Assembly (NCBI RefSeq): GCF_963082655.1
Contig: NC_081552.1
Span: 181,582,571-181,646,570, forward strand
Source: Stomoxys calcitrans
Taxonomy: Eukaryota > Arthropoda > Insecta > Diptera > Muscidae
Direction: 5' to 3'
Length of the DNA: 64,000 nucleotides
In this document: in pieces, positions 10,904 to 22,534 of the stretch
Layout of the letters: every line of letters begins with the position of its first letter
Numbering within the stretch: position 1 is the first letter of the stretch
Notes under the pieces: generated by a model
The model's database searches: none
Told to the model about the DNA's origin: nothing
The model's input: the letters and a program-made list of their open reading frames with translations, nothing else
Program-made: the position numbers and the translations under genes

Positions 10904-12150
10904 TAACAAGTAAAAAGGCGTTAAGTTCGGCCGGACCTAACTTTGGATACCCACCACCTCGGGTATATATGTAAACCACCTTTCATCATAATCCGGTGAA
11001 AAATGCATAATTTATGCCAATATCGCTGCTTTATCGAAATATGGTCCGATTTGAACCAAATTCGACACGGAAATTGAGTGGTCTAATAAGTACAAGTCAT
11101 TGTTCAATTTTTTGTACAAAATATTGGTCTTTTTGGTAGCCATGTCCAAATATAGATTGATCTGAATCATATGCGACACGGATGTCGAAAAGCCTAACAT
11201 ATGTCACTGTGTCAAATTTCAGCGAAATCGGGTTATAAATGTGCCTTTTAGGGGACCAAGACTTTATATCAAGAGATCGTTCTATATGATATAGCTGATC
11301 CAAATCTAAACCGATTTGGGCCAAATTGCAGAAGGATGTCGAAAGGCCTAACACAACTCACTGTCTCGAATTTCGACGACATCGGACAAAAAATGCGTCT
11401 TTTAAGGGACAAAAACCGTAAATCGAGAGATCGGTCTATATGGCAGATATATCCAAATCTAGACCGATCTGGGCCAAATTACAGAAAGATGTCGAAAGGC
11501 CTAACACAACTCACTGTTCCAAATTTCGGCGACATCGGACAATAAATGCGCCTTTTATAGGCTCCAGACCTTAAATCGAGAGATGTGGGCCGTATTGAGC
11601 AAGGGCGTCAAGAGGCTTAATACAACTCACTGTCCCAAATTTCAGCGAAATCGGATAATAAATGTGGCCATTAAGGGCCCAAGACCTTTAATCGAGAGAT
11701 CGGTATGTATCGTAGCTATATTTAAATGGCAAAGCGCCTAACGTTGTGCAAAACTTCACCGATATCGGTTAATAAATTCAGCTTTTATGGGTCTTAAACC
11801 TTAAATCGGGAGATCGGCTATTATGGGTCTAAGACCCCAAATTGGCGTATCGGTCCATATGAGGGCTATACCAAGATATAGTCCGATATAGCCCATCTTC
11901 GAACTTAATCTGCTTATGGACAAAAGAAGAATCTGTGCAAAGTTTCAGCTCAAAATCTCTATTTTTAAAGACTGTAGCGTGATTTCAACAGACATGGCTA
12001 GATCGGACGGACATGGCTAGATCGTCTTAGATTTTTACGCTGATCAAGAATATATATACCTTATAGGGTCGGAAATGGATATTTCGATGTGCTGCAAAAG
12101 GAATGACAAAACGAATATCCCCCCATTCTTCGGTGGTGGGAATAAAAATT
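10904..12150 (-). mobile_element. Helentron, minus orientation, nested in the Tc1/mariner element
   Basis: It begins 'aacaagtaaaaaggcgttaagttcggccgg' (reversed 3' end with hairpin), then 'cccaccacctcgggtatatatgtaaaccacc', a ~153-bp array of the 'ggcctaacacaactcactgtcccaaatttc' subtype, and ends with the reversed 5' block ('gacggacatggctagatcgtcttagatttttacgctgatcaagaatatatatacc') and 'ggtggtgggaataaaaa'. Confidence 0.8.
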
Positions 12151-12194
12151 CATGTAATCTTCAGTCGAATCGATATCTCCATAATAATGTTTAA

Positions 12195-12860
12195 TGTTTG
12201 AAGATTATTTCATGGAAATGTTGACCCCGACCGCGCTTCAAATGGTCCATCCACTTAGTCCAATTTTGGCATACTCTTCCCAACATTTCGGCCGGTATCT
12301 CATGCATAAATGCTTCAATGTTGACTTCCTATGCGTCAATTGAAGCGGACTTGTCTATATAGACATGAGATTTAACACAGCCCCACAAAAAATAGTTTTA
12401 AGACGTTTAATCGTACAATCTAGGTGGCCAATTGACCGGTCCCGAACGTGAAATAAAATGTCCACCGAACTCGCCTCTCAATAATTCCATTGTTACGCGT
12501 GATCTGTGTCATGTGGCAACGTCCTGTTGAAACCACATGTCATGGTCAAAAAAAATGTTGGATATCATCTCACGATAGCGCTCACCATTCACAGATACGT
12601 TACAATTCGCATCATGTTTGAAGAAGTACGGTCCAATGATGCCACCAGCTCATAAACCGCACCAAACTGTGACATTTTCTGGAAGCATTGGTAGCTCTTG
12701 CAATGCTTCTGGCTGATTTTTACTCTAAAATCAACAATTGAGCCAAAAATAAGCTTCGTCGCTGAACACACACAGCTCGCGATGAACTTTCTTAACAGAA
12801 CACGCATTTTGATAACAAAATTCAATAATTTGCAAGCGTTGTTCGTTTGTTAGACAATTC
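12195..12860 (-). pseudogene. Tc1/mariner transposase pseudogene, DD41D
   Basis: Minus-strand translation in the broken frame gives a segment like FSDEAYFWL (first Asp), then VTVWCG..., GPYFFKHDANCNVSVNGER, MISNIFF and DMWFQQD (second Asp). After a frame break come ITR...ELLRGEFG.HFISRSGPVNWPP and the C-terminal ...EIPAEMLGRVCQNW-like tail. By the family's usual spacing, this arrangement puts 41 residues between the second and third Asp (inference; the local DNA is damaged). Several stops and frameshifts are visible, so it is non-functional. Confidence 0.75.
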
Positions 12861-12974
12861 ATGGTTAAATTATAGACCGAACTGAAGTTGTTTGACAGTT
12901 AAACCAAACACGAAACGTGCGAGAGCTGTTTAAACCAGTGTTGGCAAAAAGATAATAGCTAAAAAATCACCCTT

Positions 12975-13200
12975 TATATACCTTATGGGACTGCAAATCG
13001 ATATTTCGAGTTGTTACCAACGGAATGACTAGATTTGTATACTTCCATCCTATGGTGTTGGGTATAAAAAGCTGTATTTTTTATCCAATATTTCGTGAAT
13101 GTGTGCCAAGTATGAGCTAAATCTGAACTATTTCCCGATTTAGGTTCATAAGACTGTTAAAGGCGTATTTATTATCCCCTCATTTGGCTGAATTTTGAAG
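12975..13200 (-). mobile_element. Helentron 5' end plus array scrap
   Basis: The reversed 5' end ('cggaatgactagatttgtatacttccatcctatggtgttgggtataaaaa') is followed by a short piece of array ('gtgccaagtatgagctaaatctgaac...'). Confidence 0.55.
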
Positions 13201-13839
13201 CTTACTTTAGTTTAATTTTCTATGATGGAACATTTGTTCCACTAGCCGAATGTAGGATAGCGTTCCAAGCGCTTCGATCTTTGAAGCAGTGATTCTTATT
13301 AGACCCCTCGACCTTTTACCACATTCATGCCGAATTTGATTGGACTGAAAACAGCAACATTGTTGCAATTGTGTTGCGATGAATGAAATGAGTAATGGAG
13401 CTCCAACAATGGCAAACTTAAGGAGTTCACCAGCACATACGTGAGATGAAAAATGTCTAAAAATGCAAATATTTTTACAAAGACAAATGAGTTGCGTGTG
13501 TATCATAAGCTCCACAGGAGGCGTTCTTTGAAAGGGGGATTGTGCTGTAAACATTATCTAAACCGTATATGGTCTGGCAGCAAACGGAAGTATACAACGG
13601 CATCAATGAAAAGTGATGGGCACATTTGCACTCAGTACTTAGAATTTATATAAGTTCTGCATGTGGGTGAGCTACCAGGATATTGAATCGATTTTGGGTT
13701 GTACCGTTCTATAAGACGTTTATGGTAATATGTACTTAAACGCTTTTAGTATGAGGTTTCATTTATATTGATCTGAAGTGTATAATTGGCAGTAGCTGAG
13801 GCAATTACGAAAACCATATGTCATAGGACAAAAAAATTA
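13200..13839. other. Unannotated sequence
   Basis: I recognise no repeat. A 115-codon minus-strand open frame at 13554-13207 has no recognisable domain, no good splice or promoter context, and is not called as a gene. Confidence 0.3.
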
Positions 13840-15440
13840 AAAACAAGTAAAAGTGTGCTAAGTTCGGCCGGGCCGAATCTTATATACCCTCCACCATGGA
13901 TCGCATTTGTCGAGTTCTTTTCCCGGCATCTCTTCTTAGGCAAAAAAGGATATAAGAAAAGATTTGCTCAGCTTTAAGAGCGATATCAAGATATGGTCCG
14001 TTTCGGACCACAATTAAATTATATGTTGGAGACCTGTGTAAAATTTCAGCCAATTCGAATAAGAATTGTGCTCATTGGGGGCTCAAGAAGTTAAATAGAG
14101 AGAACGATTTATATGGGATCTGTATCGGGCAATAGACCGATTCAGACCATAATAAACACGTTTGTTGATGGTCATGAAAGGATCCGTCGTACAAAATTTC
14201 AGGCATATCGGATAATAATTGCGACCTCTAGGGATCAAGAAGTCAAGATCCGAGATCGGTTTATATGGCAGCTATGTCAGGTTATGGACCGATTTGAACA
14301 TTATTTGACACAGTTGTTGAAAGTAAGAAAAAAATACGTCATGCAAAATTTCAGCCAAATCGGATAGGAATTGCGCCCTCTAGAAGCTCAAGAAGTAGAA
14401 TCCCCAGATCTGTTTATATGACAGCTATATCAGGTTATGAACCGATTTGAACCAAAATTCATTCAAATCGGATAAGAATTGTGCACTCTAGAGGCTCAAG
14501 AATTCAAAACCCAAGATCGGTTTATATGGCAGCTATATCAAAACATGGACCGATATGAACCATACTTGCTAAAATTGTTGGATATCATAACAAAACACGT
14601 CGTGCAAAATTTCATTCCAATCGGATAAGAATTGCGCACTCTAGAGGCTCAAGAATTCAAAACCCAAGATCGGTTTATATGGCAGCTATATCAGGTTATG
14701 GACCGATTTGAACCATACGTAGCACAGTTGTTGAGTATCATAACAAAACACGTCGTGCAAAATTTCATTCCAATCGGATAAGAATTGCGCCCTCTAGAGG
14801 CTCAAGAAGTCAAGACCCAAGATCGGTTTATATGGCAGCTATATCAGGTTATATACCGATTTGAACCATACTTGGCACAGTTATTGGATATCATAACAAA
14901 ACACGTGGTGCAAAATTTCATTCCAATCGGATAAGAATTGCGCTCTCTAGAGGCTCAAGAAGTCAAGACCCAAGATCGGTTTATATGGCAGCTATATCAG
15001 GTTATATACCGATTTGAACCATACTTGGCACAGTTTTTGGATATCATACAAAACACGTCGTGCAAAATTTCATTCCAATCGGATAAGAATTGCGCACTCT
15101 AAAGGCTCAAGAAGTCAAGACCCAAGATCGGTTTATATGGCAGCTATATCAAAACATGGACCGATATGGCCCATTTACAATACCAACCGACCTACACTAA
15201 TAAGAAGTATTTGTGCAAAATTTCAAGCGGCTAGCTCTACTCCTTCGGAAGTTAGCGTGCTTTCGACAGACAAACGGACGGACGGACGGACAGACGGACG
15301 GACATGGCTAGATCGACATAAAATTTCACGACGATCAAGAATATATATACTTTATGGGGTCTCAGACGAATATTTCGAGTAGTTACAAACAGAATGACGA
15401 AATGAGTATACCCCCCATCTTATGGTGGAGGGTATGAAAA
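13840..15440 (-). mobile_element. Helentron, minus orientation, nearly full length with ~153-bp array
   Basis: It starts 'aaacaagtaaaagtgtgctaagttcggccgg' (3' hairpin end reversed), then 'tataccctccaccatggatcgcatttgtc'. About seven tandem units ('aatcggataagaattgcgc.ctctagaggctcaagaagtcaagacccaagatcggtttatatggcagctatatca...') are very similar to one another. It ends with the reversed 5' block, 'gacggacggacggacagacggacggacatggctagatcgac...gatcaagaatatatatac', and 'ccatcttatggtggagggtatgaaaa'. TATACCCTCCACCAT near one end and ATGGTGGAGGGTAT at the other are subterminal inverted repeats, as in INE-1. Confidence 0.85.
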
Positions 15441-17128
15441 GAAAAAACAAGTAAAATGGCGTTAAGTTCAGTGGGGCCGGGTATATGGGCCACCACCTCG
15501 GGTATATATTTAAACCACTTTTCGTCAAAATCCGGTGAAAAATGCAAACCTTATGCCCTATAGCAGCTATATCGAAATATATTCCGATTTGGACCAAATA
15601 CTAATAAGTACAAGTCATTGTTCAATTGTGTATAACAAAATATCGGTCTTTTTAGTAGCTATAGCTATTTACGACAGCGATATCCAAATCTGGACCGATC
15701 TGGCCCAAATTGAATAAGGATGTCGAAGGGCCTAGCACAACTCACTGTCCCAAATTTCAGCAAAATCGGATAATAAATAAGGCTTTTATGGGCCTAAGAC
15801 CCTAAATAGGCGGATCGGTCTATATGGTAGCTATATCCAAATCTGGACCGAACTGTGTCATATTGCAGAAGTATATCGAAGGGCTTAACTTAATTCACTG
15901 TCCCAAATTTGGGCGACATCGGACAATAAATGCGCCTTTTGTGAGCCCAAAATCTTAAATCGAGAGATCGGCTATATCCATCCAGCTATATCCAAATCTG
16001 GACCGATCTGGGCCAAATTAAAGAAGGATGTCAAAGGGCCTAACATAACTCATTGTGCTAGATTTCAACGAAATCGGTTAACAAAATTCACATTTTATGG
16101 GCCTAAAACCTTTGATCGGGAGATGAGTATATAAGGCAGCAACATTCAAATATGGACCAATCTGGGCCGTATTAAACAGGGATGTCGACCAGCCAAACAC
16201 AACTCGTTATACCCAATTTCTTTGAAATCAGACAATAAATGCGCCTATTATGATCCCATAACTTTTACCCGAGAGATCGGTGTATATGGCAAATACATTG
16301 AAATATAGACCGATTTTAACCACACCCGGTACGAATGTCGGAGAGCCTAACACAACTCATTGTGCAGAATTTCAACAAAATAATGACTAATGTTGGACCA
16401 AAGATCCCCAAATATCAGCGAAATCGGATAATAAATGTGGCTATTATGGGTCCAAGACCTAAAATCGAGAGATTGGTGTATATCGCAGCTATATCTAAAT
16501 ATAGCCCTATTTTGACCATACTCGGTACGAATGCCAAGGCGCCTAACATCGTGCAAAATTTCACCGACATTGGTTAATAAATTCAGCTTTTATGGGTTTT
16601 AAACCTTAAATCGGGAGATCAGTATATATGGCAGCTACATCCAAATCTAGACCGATCTGGGCGAAATTGAACAATGATGTAGAGTTGCCTAACACAACAT
16701 ATTGCCAAAAATTTAGCGACATCGAACAATAAATGCGCTTTTTATAGGACCAAAACCTTTAAACGAGAGATCGGTCTATATGGCAGCTATATCTAAATCC
16801 AACCGTTCTAGGCCGTATTGAACAAGGACGTCAGGAGGCTTAACACAAATCAATGTCCCAAATTTCGGCTTACATCGGCAGATCGGTCTCTTTGGTGGCT
16901 ACATCAAGATATAGTCCGATTTAGCCCATCTTCGAACTTAACCTGCCTATGGTCAAAAAAGAATCTGTGGCAAATTTCAGCACAATATCTCTATTTTTAA
17001 AGACTGTAGCGTGATTTCAACAGACGGACGGACAAGGCAAGATCGTCTTAGATTTTTACGAAGATCAATAATATATCTACTTTAAAGGGTCGGAAATAGA
17101 TATTTAGATGTGTTCCAAACGGCAAATG
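15441..17128 (-). mobile_element. Helentron, minus orientation, second array subtype
   Basis: It starts 'aaacaagtaaaatggcgttaagttcagtgg' (damaged hairpin) and carries about eight units of the 'gaagggcctaacacaactcactgtcccaaatttcagc' subtype. It ends with a partial 5' block ('gacggacggacaaggcaagatcgtcttagatttttacg') and 'ggtataaaag'. It abuts the previous copy directly, head to tail. Confidence 0.8.
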
Positions 17129-17133
17129 GTATA

Positions 17134-17945
17134 AAAGCGAAACAAGTAAAAGCGTGCAAAGTTCGGCCGGGACGAATCTTGGAAACCCACCACCATGGAT
17201 TCCGGTAAAATTTTACCCTTATTAATTGAGCTTGTATTAGAATTATTATACTCACCACCACAGGATGGGGGCATAACATTCTAGTCATTCCGTTTGTAAC
17301 ATCTCGGAATATTGATCTGCGACCCAACAAAGTATCTGTCCATTCGTCCGTCCGTCTGTCGAAATCACGATAGCGGTCGAACACGTAAAGCTATCCGCTT
17401 GAAATTTTGCACAAATATTTCCTATTGGTGTAGGGCGTTGGGGATTGCAAATGGGCCATATAGATTTGGATATAGCCCTTATATAAACTGATTAACGGAT
17501 TTGAATTCTTGAGCCACTAGAAACCCCAATTTTAATCCTTTTGCTGAATGCTGTATGTCATAAGATAGGATTTCGTGCTAAATTTCAGCCTAATCGGGTG
17601 AACATTTGGGCTTTTAAGGGCTGAAGAAGTCAAATCCGGAATCGGTTAATATCGAGCTATATCTGTGTATAGACCGATTCGGATTATACTTGGCAAGGAT
17701 ATTAGAACTTATAACTCGAATCTTTTTCCAAATTTCAGCAAAGTCGGATGAAAATTGAGGCTTCAAAGGGCTCAAGAAGTCAAATCCGGGGATCAGTTTA
17801 TAGGGGGCTATATCCAATTCTGAGACGATCCAGAATATATATATACCTTTTGGGATCGCAGATCAATATTTCGAAGTGTTACAAACGGAATGACTGGTAT
17901 GGGTATACTAATCTATACCCACACCCTATAGTGTTGGGTATAAAA
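17134..17945. mobile_element. Composite of three Helentron pieces
   Basis: 17134-17235 is a reversed 3' end ('aacaagtaaaagcgtgcaaagttcggccgg'). 17245-17815 is a plus-oriented 5' block and array ('ggatgggggcataac...cgtccgtccgtctgtcg'). 17816-17945 is a reversed 5' end finishing 'agtgttgggtataaaaatg'. The pieces meet without spacers. Confidence 0.65.
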
Positions 17946-18440
17946 ATGTCCACTATATACGAATCTGCACCAGGAATGAACGGACTCTTTACAGAGAAGG
18001 GACAGTATCTTACTGGCGTATTTATTAAAAAAGTACAAGGCAAATATTACCGCCTTACAGGAAGTGCGATGGGTCAGGAAAGGCATCACAACAAAACCAA
18101 AGGGTGACGAACTACGTTATAGCTCCTATGACACAAGGCATGAATTTGACTGACGATTTGCGTCTAGTCGGAGACTGAAACACTTTATCTCCAGGTTTAC
18201 TCCGGTGGATGAGAGGCTAGCCACCGCATTTATACCAAATTCTTGAACATCAGCCTTATTTTAACCCACCAGCCTTATTTGACAGAAGACAAGAACGGGC
18301 AGATGAAGGATAATTTCTACGACCGCTGCCCCGTCCTTGGTTTGAAAATCATACTAAGAGATTTAAATGTAAATGTAGGGAAGGAAGACATCTTTGGCCC
18401 AACAGCCGGAAAATGTAGACTTCATGAGATTACGTCCCGC
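17946..18440 (+). pseudogene. RTE-like retrotransposon endonuclease fragment
   Basis: This is colinear with the start of the RTE coding region at 55360-55850. It shows 'gaatctgcaccaggaatga', 'KVQGKYYRLTGSAMG' in one frame and DLNVNVGKEDIFGPTAGK in another, equivalent to GDFNAKIGKEDIFGPTVGK of the better copy (the APE endonuclease GDFN motif). It breaks off at about 18440, where LOA-like sequence starts in the opposite orientation. Confidence 0.75.
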
Positions 18441-19125
18441 TGAACTGTTTAGCCATCTCGTTGAGAAATCTGCGGCTAGCGCAATTTTTGAATTCCGGAA
18501 TACATTCTCCAGGGATTTAATGGCTACCTGTCTGTCTGAGAAGATATTTATGCCAGTAGTCGTTATGACGTAATATCTTAGCCATTCCACCACTTTCTTA
18601 ATTGCAAAGATCTCTGCTTGATACACACTGCAGTGGTCGGGCAATCTTTTCGATATGTCCAGTTCTAGATCTTTAGAGTACACTCCAAAGCCCACCTGGT
18701 AGCCCAGTTTGGAACCATCCGTATAGAAGTCAGTCGGTTCTATAAAGAATAATGGTACAGTCCTGTTTGTCAAAAAGCTGTTCAGGTAGGATGTAATCCA
18801 CACTGCCTGGAACACTGATATTGTATCAAGGATAACACAATTTCCGTAGCCGCCACATGACCAATAAAAAAGCTCACTTAACCCCACGGCAGTGGTCGCT
18901 GCAATTTGTCTAGCCACAACGTCCAGTGACATAAGATGTAGCATTAAATTCAGTGCATCAGATGGTGTCGCCCTAAGTGCGTCTGTGATGCCCAAACAGG
19001 CCATCCTTTGGATCCGGTTAAGTATTGGGCAGTAGGTGGACTTTTGAAGCGCCATCCACCAGACCACAACACCATATAGCATTAAAGGTCTGACAACTGC
19101 AATGTGGTAAGCAGCAGTAAAAGTA
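18440..19125 (-). pseudogene. LOA-like non-LTR retrotransposon, RT end and RNase H domain
   Basis: An open frame on the minus strand encodes the end of the RT (LNRIQRMACLGITDALRATPSDALN...) and an RNase H domain with TDGSKLG (first Asp), CSVYQAEIFAIKKVVEWL (Glu) and IFSDRQVAIKSL (second Asp). RNase H after RT is found in the LOA, R1 and I groups. The last 25 or so residues of the open frame are not retrotransposon protein: they are read antisense from the joined RTE fragment. The rest of the element is missing. Confidence 0.85.
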
Positions 19126-19430
19126 TGCTATGTTATGCAGAATCTTGGGTACCCTTCACCATGGATTCTGCTAAAATGTACCCTTTAAACTCAGTTTGTA
19201 TTTGAATGATTTTGAATGAGGCTTCTTTTATCTCAAGAAGTCATAGCGGAGCATCGGGTTCAAAGGCGTCTATATCTCTTTATGAACCTATCGAAGTAGG
19301 ATACAAGGACTCAAGTATACTTCACGTTTCAAATTTCAGCCAAATTGGGTAAAAACTGAAGCTTCTAGAATCTCAAGAAGATCAAATCCTTGCGAGAACA
19401 TCAGAAAAAAATTCTCTGAGTTGGTTTTCA
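19115..19430 (-). mobile_element. Helentron 3' end and array scrap
   Basis: 'gcagtaaaagtatgctatgttatgcagaatcttgggtacccttcaccatggattc' is the reversed 3' end with the hairpin lost. It is followed by two partial array units. Confidence 0.55.
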
Positions 19431-19439
19431 CCTCCTAAT

Positions 19440-19616
19440 ACTGGCGACATTAATAAGGTACTTTGCGTGCAAGAACTTCTTTCCAAAGAGGAGTCCCACT
19501 GCGCCTCATCGTTCGGACTCATCTATTAAAAGAAATCCCCTTACCATTGATCTTAGACTTGAATCAGACAGCACTGATTTGTGAGAAGCTCAGTTCCTTA
19601 ATGGAATGTTCATTGG
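19440..19616 (+). mobile_element. SINE fragment (tRNA-derived family)
   Basis: The plus-oriented SINE body 'actggcgacattaataaggtac ... ccaaagaggagtcccactgcgcc ... ttaccattgatc ... gtgagaagctcagttccttaatggaatgttcattgg' has no tRNA-like head. Confidence 0.6.
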
Positions 19617-19782
19617 TAGAGATGGGTGATGGGTTAATACCCAAAATGTGTTTACCCGGTAAATTGGGTAGATAACTGGGTATTCACCCATAAAAATCCA
19701 AAAGCTGGGTATTTATAATTTTGGAGATATATTGGCTATAAAAAACATTTTGCAACCAATTTTCGATAATTTCGTATTTTTA
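19617..19782 (+). mobile_element. Fold-back element arm (hAT-like, single arm)
   Basis: It starts TAGAGATGGG and contains repeated GGGTATT motifs and 'aaaagctgggtatttataattttggagatat', matching both arms of the composite at 3326-5705. It is cut by the Helentron that begins at about 19783. Confidence 0.55.
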
Positions 19783-20435
19783 TACCCTCCATCATAGACT
19801 ACCTACTAACTACTCGAAATATTCGCATAAGAACCCATAAAGTATATATATATTATTGATCGACATGACATTTTAAATCGATATAGCCATGTCCGTCCGT
19901 CTGTCCGTCCATCCGTCTGTTTGTCGAAAGCCCGCTAACTTTCGAAAGAGTAAACCTAACCGCTTGAAATTTTGCACAAATACTTCTTATTATTGTAGGT
20001 CGGTTGGTATTGTAAATGGGCCATATTGGTCCATGTTTTGATATAGCTGCCATATAAACCGATCTTGGGTCTTGACTTCGTGAGCCTCTAGAGGGCGCAA
20101 TTACTATCCGATTTGGCTGAAATTTAGCACGACGTGTTTTGTTATGATATCCAACAACTGTGCCAAGTATGGTTCAAATCGGTTCATAACCTGATATAGC
20201 TGTCATATAAACAGATCTTGGGACTTGACTTCTTGAGCCTCTAGATGGCGTAATTACTATCCGACTTGGCTGAAATTTTGTACAACGGTTTCTCCCATGA
20301 CCTTCAACATACGTGTCAAATATGGTCTGTAGCCTGAAACAGCACAACAGAGACACCGGGAAAAGAACTCGACAAATTTGATCCATAGTGGAGGGTATAT
20401 AAGATTCGGCCCGGCCGAACTTAGCACGCTTTTTT
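19783..20435 (+). mobile_element. Helentron, plus orientation, short array
   Basis: The 5' end is 'tataccctccatcatagac', followed by the core, 'gtccgtccgtctgtccgtccatccgtctg', about 2.5 array units, and a 3' end 'ggagggtatataagattcggcccggccgaacttagcacgc' with an intact TTCGGCCCGGCCGAA hairpin. Confidence 0.8.
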
Positions 20436-21240
20436 CTTTTTTGTATATTAATCTGGCCTTCTGATCTCAAAAAATCGGACCATATTATATTTAGCCGCTT
20501 TAGACCGATGTCCCGACTTAAAGTCTTGAGGCATAAATGCTCATTTTTCATCCGATTCCAATGAAATTTGGCACAATGAGTACTGGTAGACTCCTACCCA
20601 ATCCTGCGAGGTGTGGTTCGGATCGGACCACATTTAGACATTGCTATTATATAGGCGTGTGGGTATTAAAGCCATAACATATTCATTTGTTACTCGATTT
20701 TAATGAAATTTGGCGCAGTAAGTTCTGGAAGGCCCTTATCCATTCCTGCAAATGTGATTCAGATTGGACCACATTTAGATATAGCTGCCATGTTGATCAT
20801 TCTTCCGATATGGGGTGTTGAGCCCATAAATGGAGCATTTGGAGCAGTGATTTTTGGCAGACCTCTTTTGTAGAATGTTGGCCAAATCGGAACATATTTG
20901 GATATAGCTGCCATATATACCGAGCCCATGGACTCAACACTCTACCGATCCCTATGTAGAATGTAGAGCCCATTAGATGAACATATGTCATACGATTTCG
21001 ATGAAATATGGCACGCGTTCGACTGCTATCGTGATTACCACAGACGGACGGACACGAGGACGATCGGACGGACGGACATGGCTAAATGAACTTAGAATGT
21101 CAATTTGCCCTGGTGGACAAATTTGCATTTGCAGTTTGAGTACACGGGCAAACCAAATCGGACCATATTTGTTTATGGCCATATACAACTATTCATCGAT
21201 TTAAGATATTGAGCCCATAAAATGGGTATTTATTAAAAAA
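20436..21240 (+). mobile_element. Helentron array debris
   Basis: Four to five decayed units ('ggatatagctgccatatataccgag') plus a reversed GTCC/GTCT core at 21035-21085. Confidence 0.5.
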
Positions 21241-21880
21241 CAAAGAATTGCTTGAAAATGTTTTGCCTTATTAAACATCCTAAAGCGTTGATTCCAACTG
21301 CAACACTGCCACAAAGATATAAATAACGTGCATATGTGTATGTCTGTTAAGGGTATGACAAATACTGCCTGAAGCACTAATAAATCAACAGACTCGAAAC
21401 TGAATATTTCACCGATGATCGCCTAAGGCAATCATAAACATTTCCATAGAACAACTTTCTATAGTTCAATATTTTTTAGGGACGGTGACAATCAACTATC
21501 AGCCCACAAAAGAGTGCCCTCTGAACCGCATGTCATTTATCAACTAAAAGTGAAAGTAAACAGAAAATCCAAAGCCACGTAAAGGATAATATTATCTTTT
21601 GTCAAGGACATATTGTGGTCGCAGTGTTTTCTTTCTGCTTCAAACGAAACGGGAATGAACACGTTTCAGCCATTTATGCTATCTGTTAAAGTAAAATATG
21701 GTTTTTTCCCTACAAAACTTTTTGGAATGGTTCTTAGTGTGCTTAAACATAAGCAATTTCAAGCAGTTTTAAATGTCTTAAGGACATGTGTGTTTAGGAT
21801 ATGTTTCCAAGTCAAGGACATGAATCAATATGAATTATTTAAGCTTCCATTTAGAGTACTGTCCAATTTTTTTAAATGAA
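21241..21880. other. Unannotated sequence
   Basis: AT-rich, with no repeat family or gene recognised. The 88-codon open frame at 21613-21879 has no motif I can name. Confidence 0.3.
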
Positions 21881-22340
21881 AATGTGCTTAAGGCAACAAA
21901 CTGCGAGTCTATAACAAGGAATTGGGCAAGTCTAAAAGGAAGGATTTTGAGAAGTTGCTTGAGGAGCTGTTGAGTTTAAAGGCGATTCGTTCATTAATGC
22001 CACACGCGCTTTCTTCTGCCTTGGCAGAAGATTTAGTTATTCATATAAGCGCTCATTAGGCATTGTGCCCTTTAAAGTCTTTTAAGTGTCCTTGTCAATA
22101 TGTAATCTACCCCGAGATGTTGCAAGGAGCTTTGACTGCTTGGCTGACAGGTTTGTCTCATTATTTCGAGCTTGTTATAAGGTACTTCTAGGTACCCTTA
22201 TCTAGAAAGGTGAACGTAGTCTTCATACCAAAGGCGAGGAAGCTGCAATGGAGTACAGCCAAGAACTTTAGACCAATTGGTCTTTCCATCGCGAAAACGT
22301 TAGAAAGTATTCGGGAACATCATACAAAAGGTATGCTGGT
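21880..22340 (+). pseudogene. LOA-like RT N-terminal fragment
   Basis: The broken frame encodes KVNVVFIPKARK...KNFRPIGLS..KTLES, the VVFIPKxGK/FRPISL signature at the start of RT palm/fingers in LOA/R1/Jockey-type elements. It stops before the 5' region of the next element. Confidence 0.65.
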
Positions 22341-22534
22341 TTAATCATCTTTTATTAGGTGCCAGCAGCATGTTCCAAGTGTAGGAGGTCGTTACTGCGC
22401 CTTAATTGTCTTTTTGTTCTTCACATATTTGCAAGTCGAAGTAGCGATCGCTTTCAAGCTCGATTTGCTTCAAGGGACCAACCGCTGAAGACCTCGTTAT
22501 CACTAATTATTCGTGACTGCAGTGATGTGCATAA

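Larger units (their letters stand above)
10859..12974 (-). mobile_element. Tc1/mariner-superfamily element (DD41D type), degenerate, with nested Helentron
   Basis: The inverted ends are AAGGGTGATTTTT at 10859 and AAAAAATCACCCTT at 12961-12974, with TA on both outer sides. The interior from about 12150 to 12860 holds a broken minus-strand transposase. A Helentron (about 10904-12150) is inserted near the transposase 3' end. The element itself landed in another Helentron: the flanks 10770-10858 and 12975-13078 join as '...ttcaagaatata|tataccttatggg'. Confidence 0.8.

Noticed and set aside
13207..13554. 115-codon minus-strand open frame
   Set aside because: No recognisable domain, no repeat or splice support, and composition typical of chance frames in AT-rich DNA.
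13840..17128. Regular repeats that could suggest a CRISPR-like array
   Set aside because: The units are contiguous 153-bp tandem repeats without unique spacers, inside eukaryotic rolling-circle elements.
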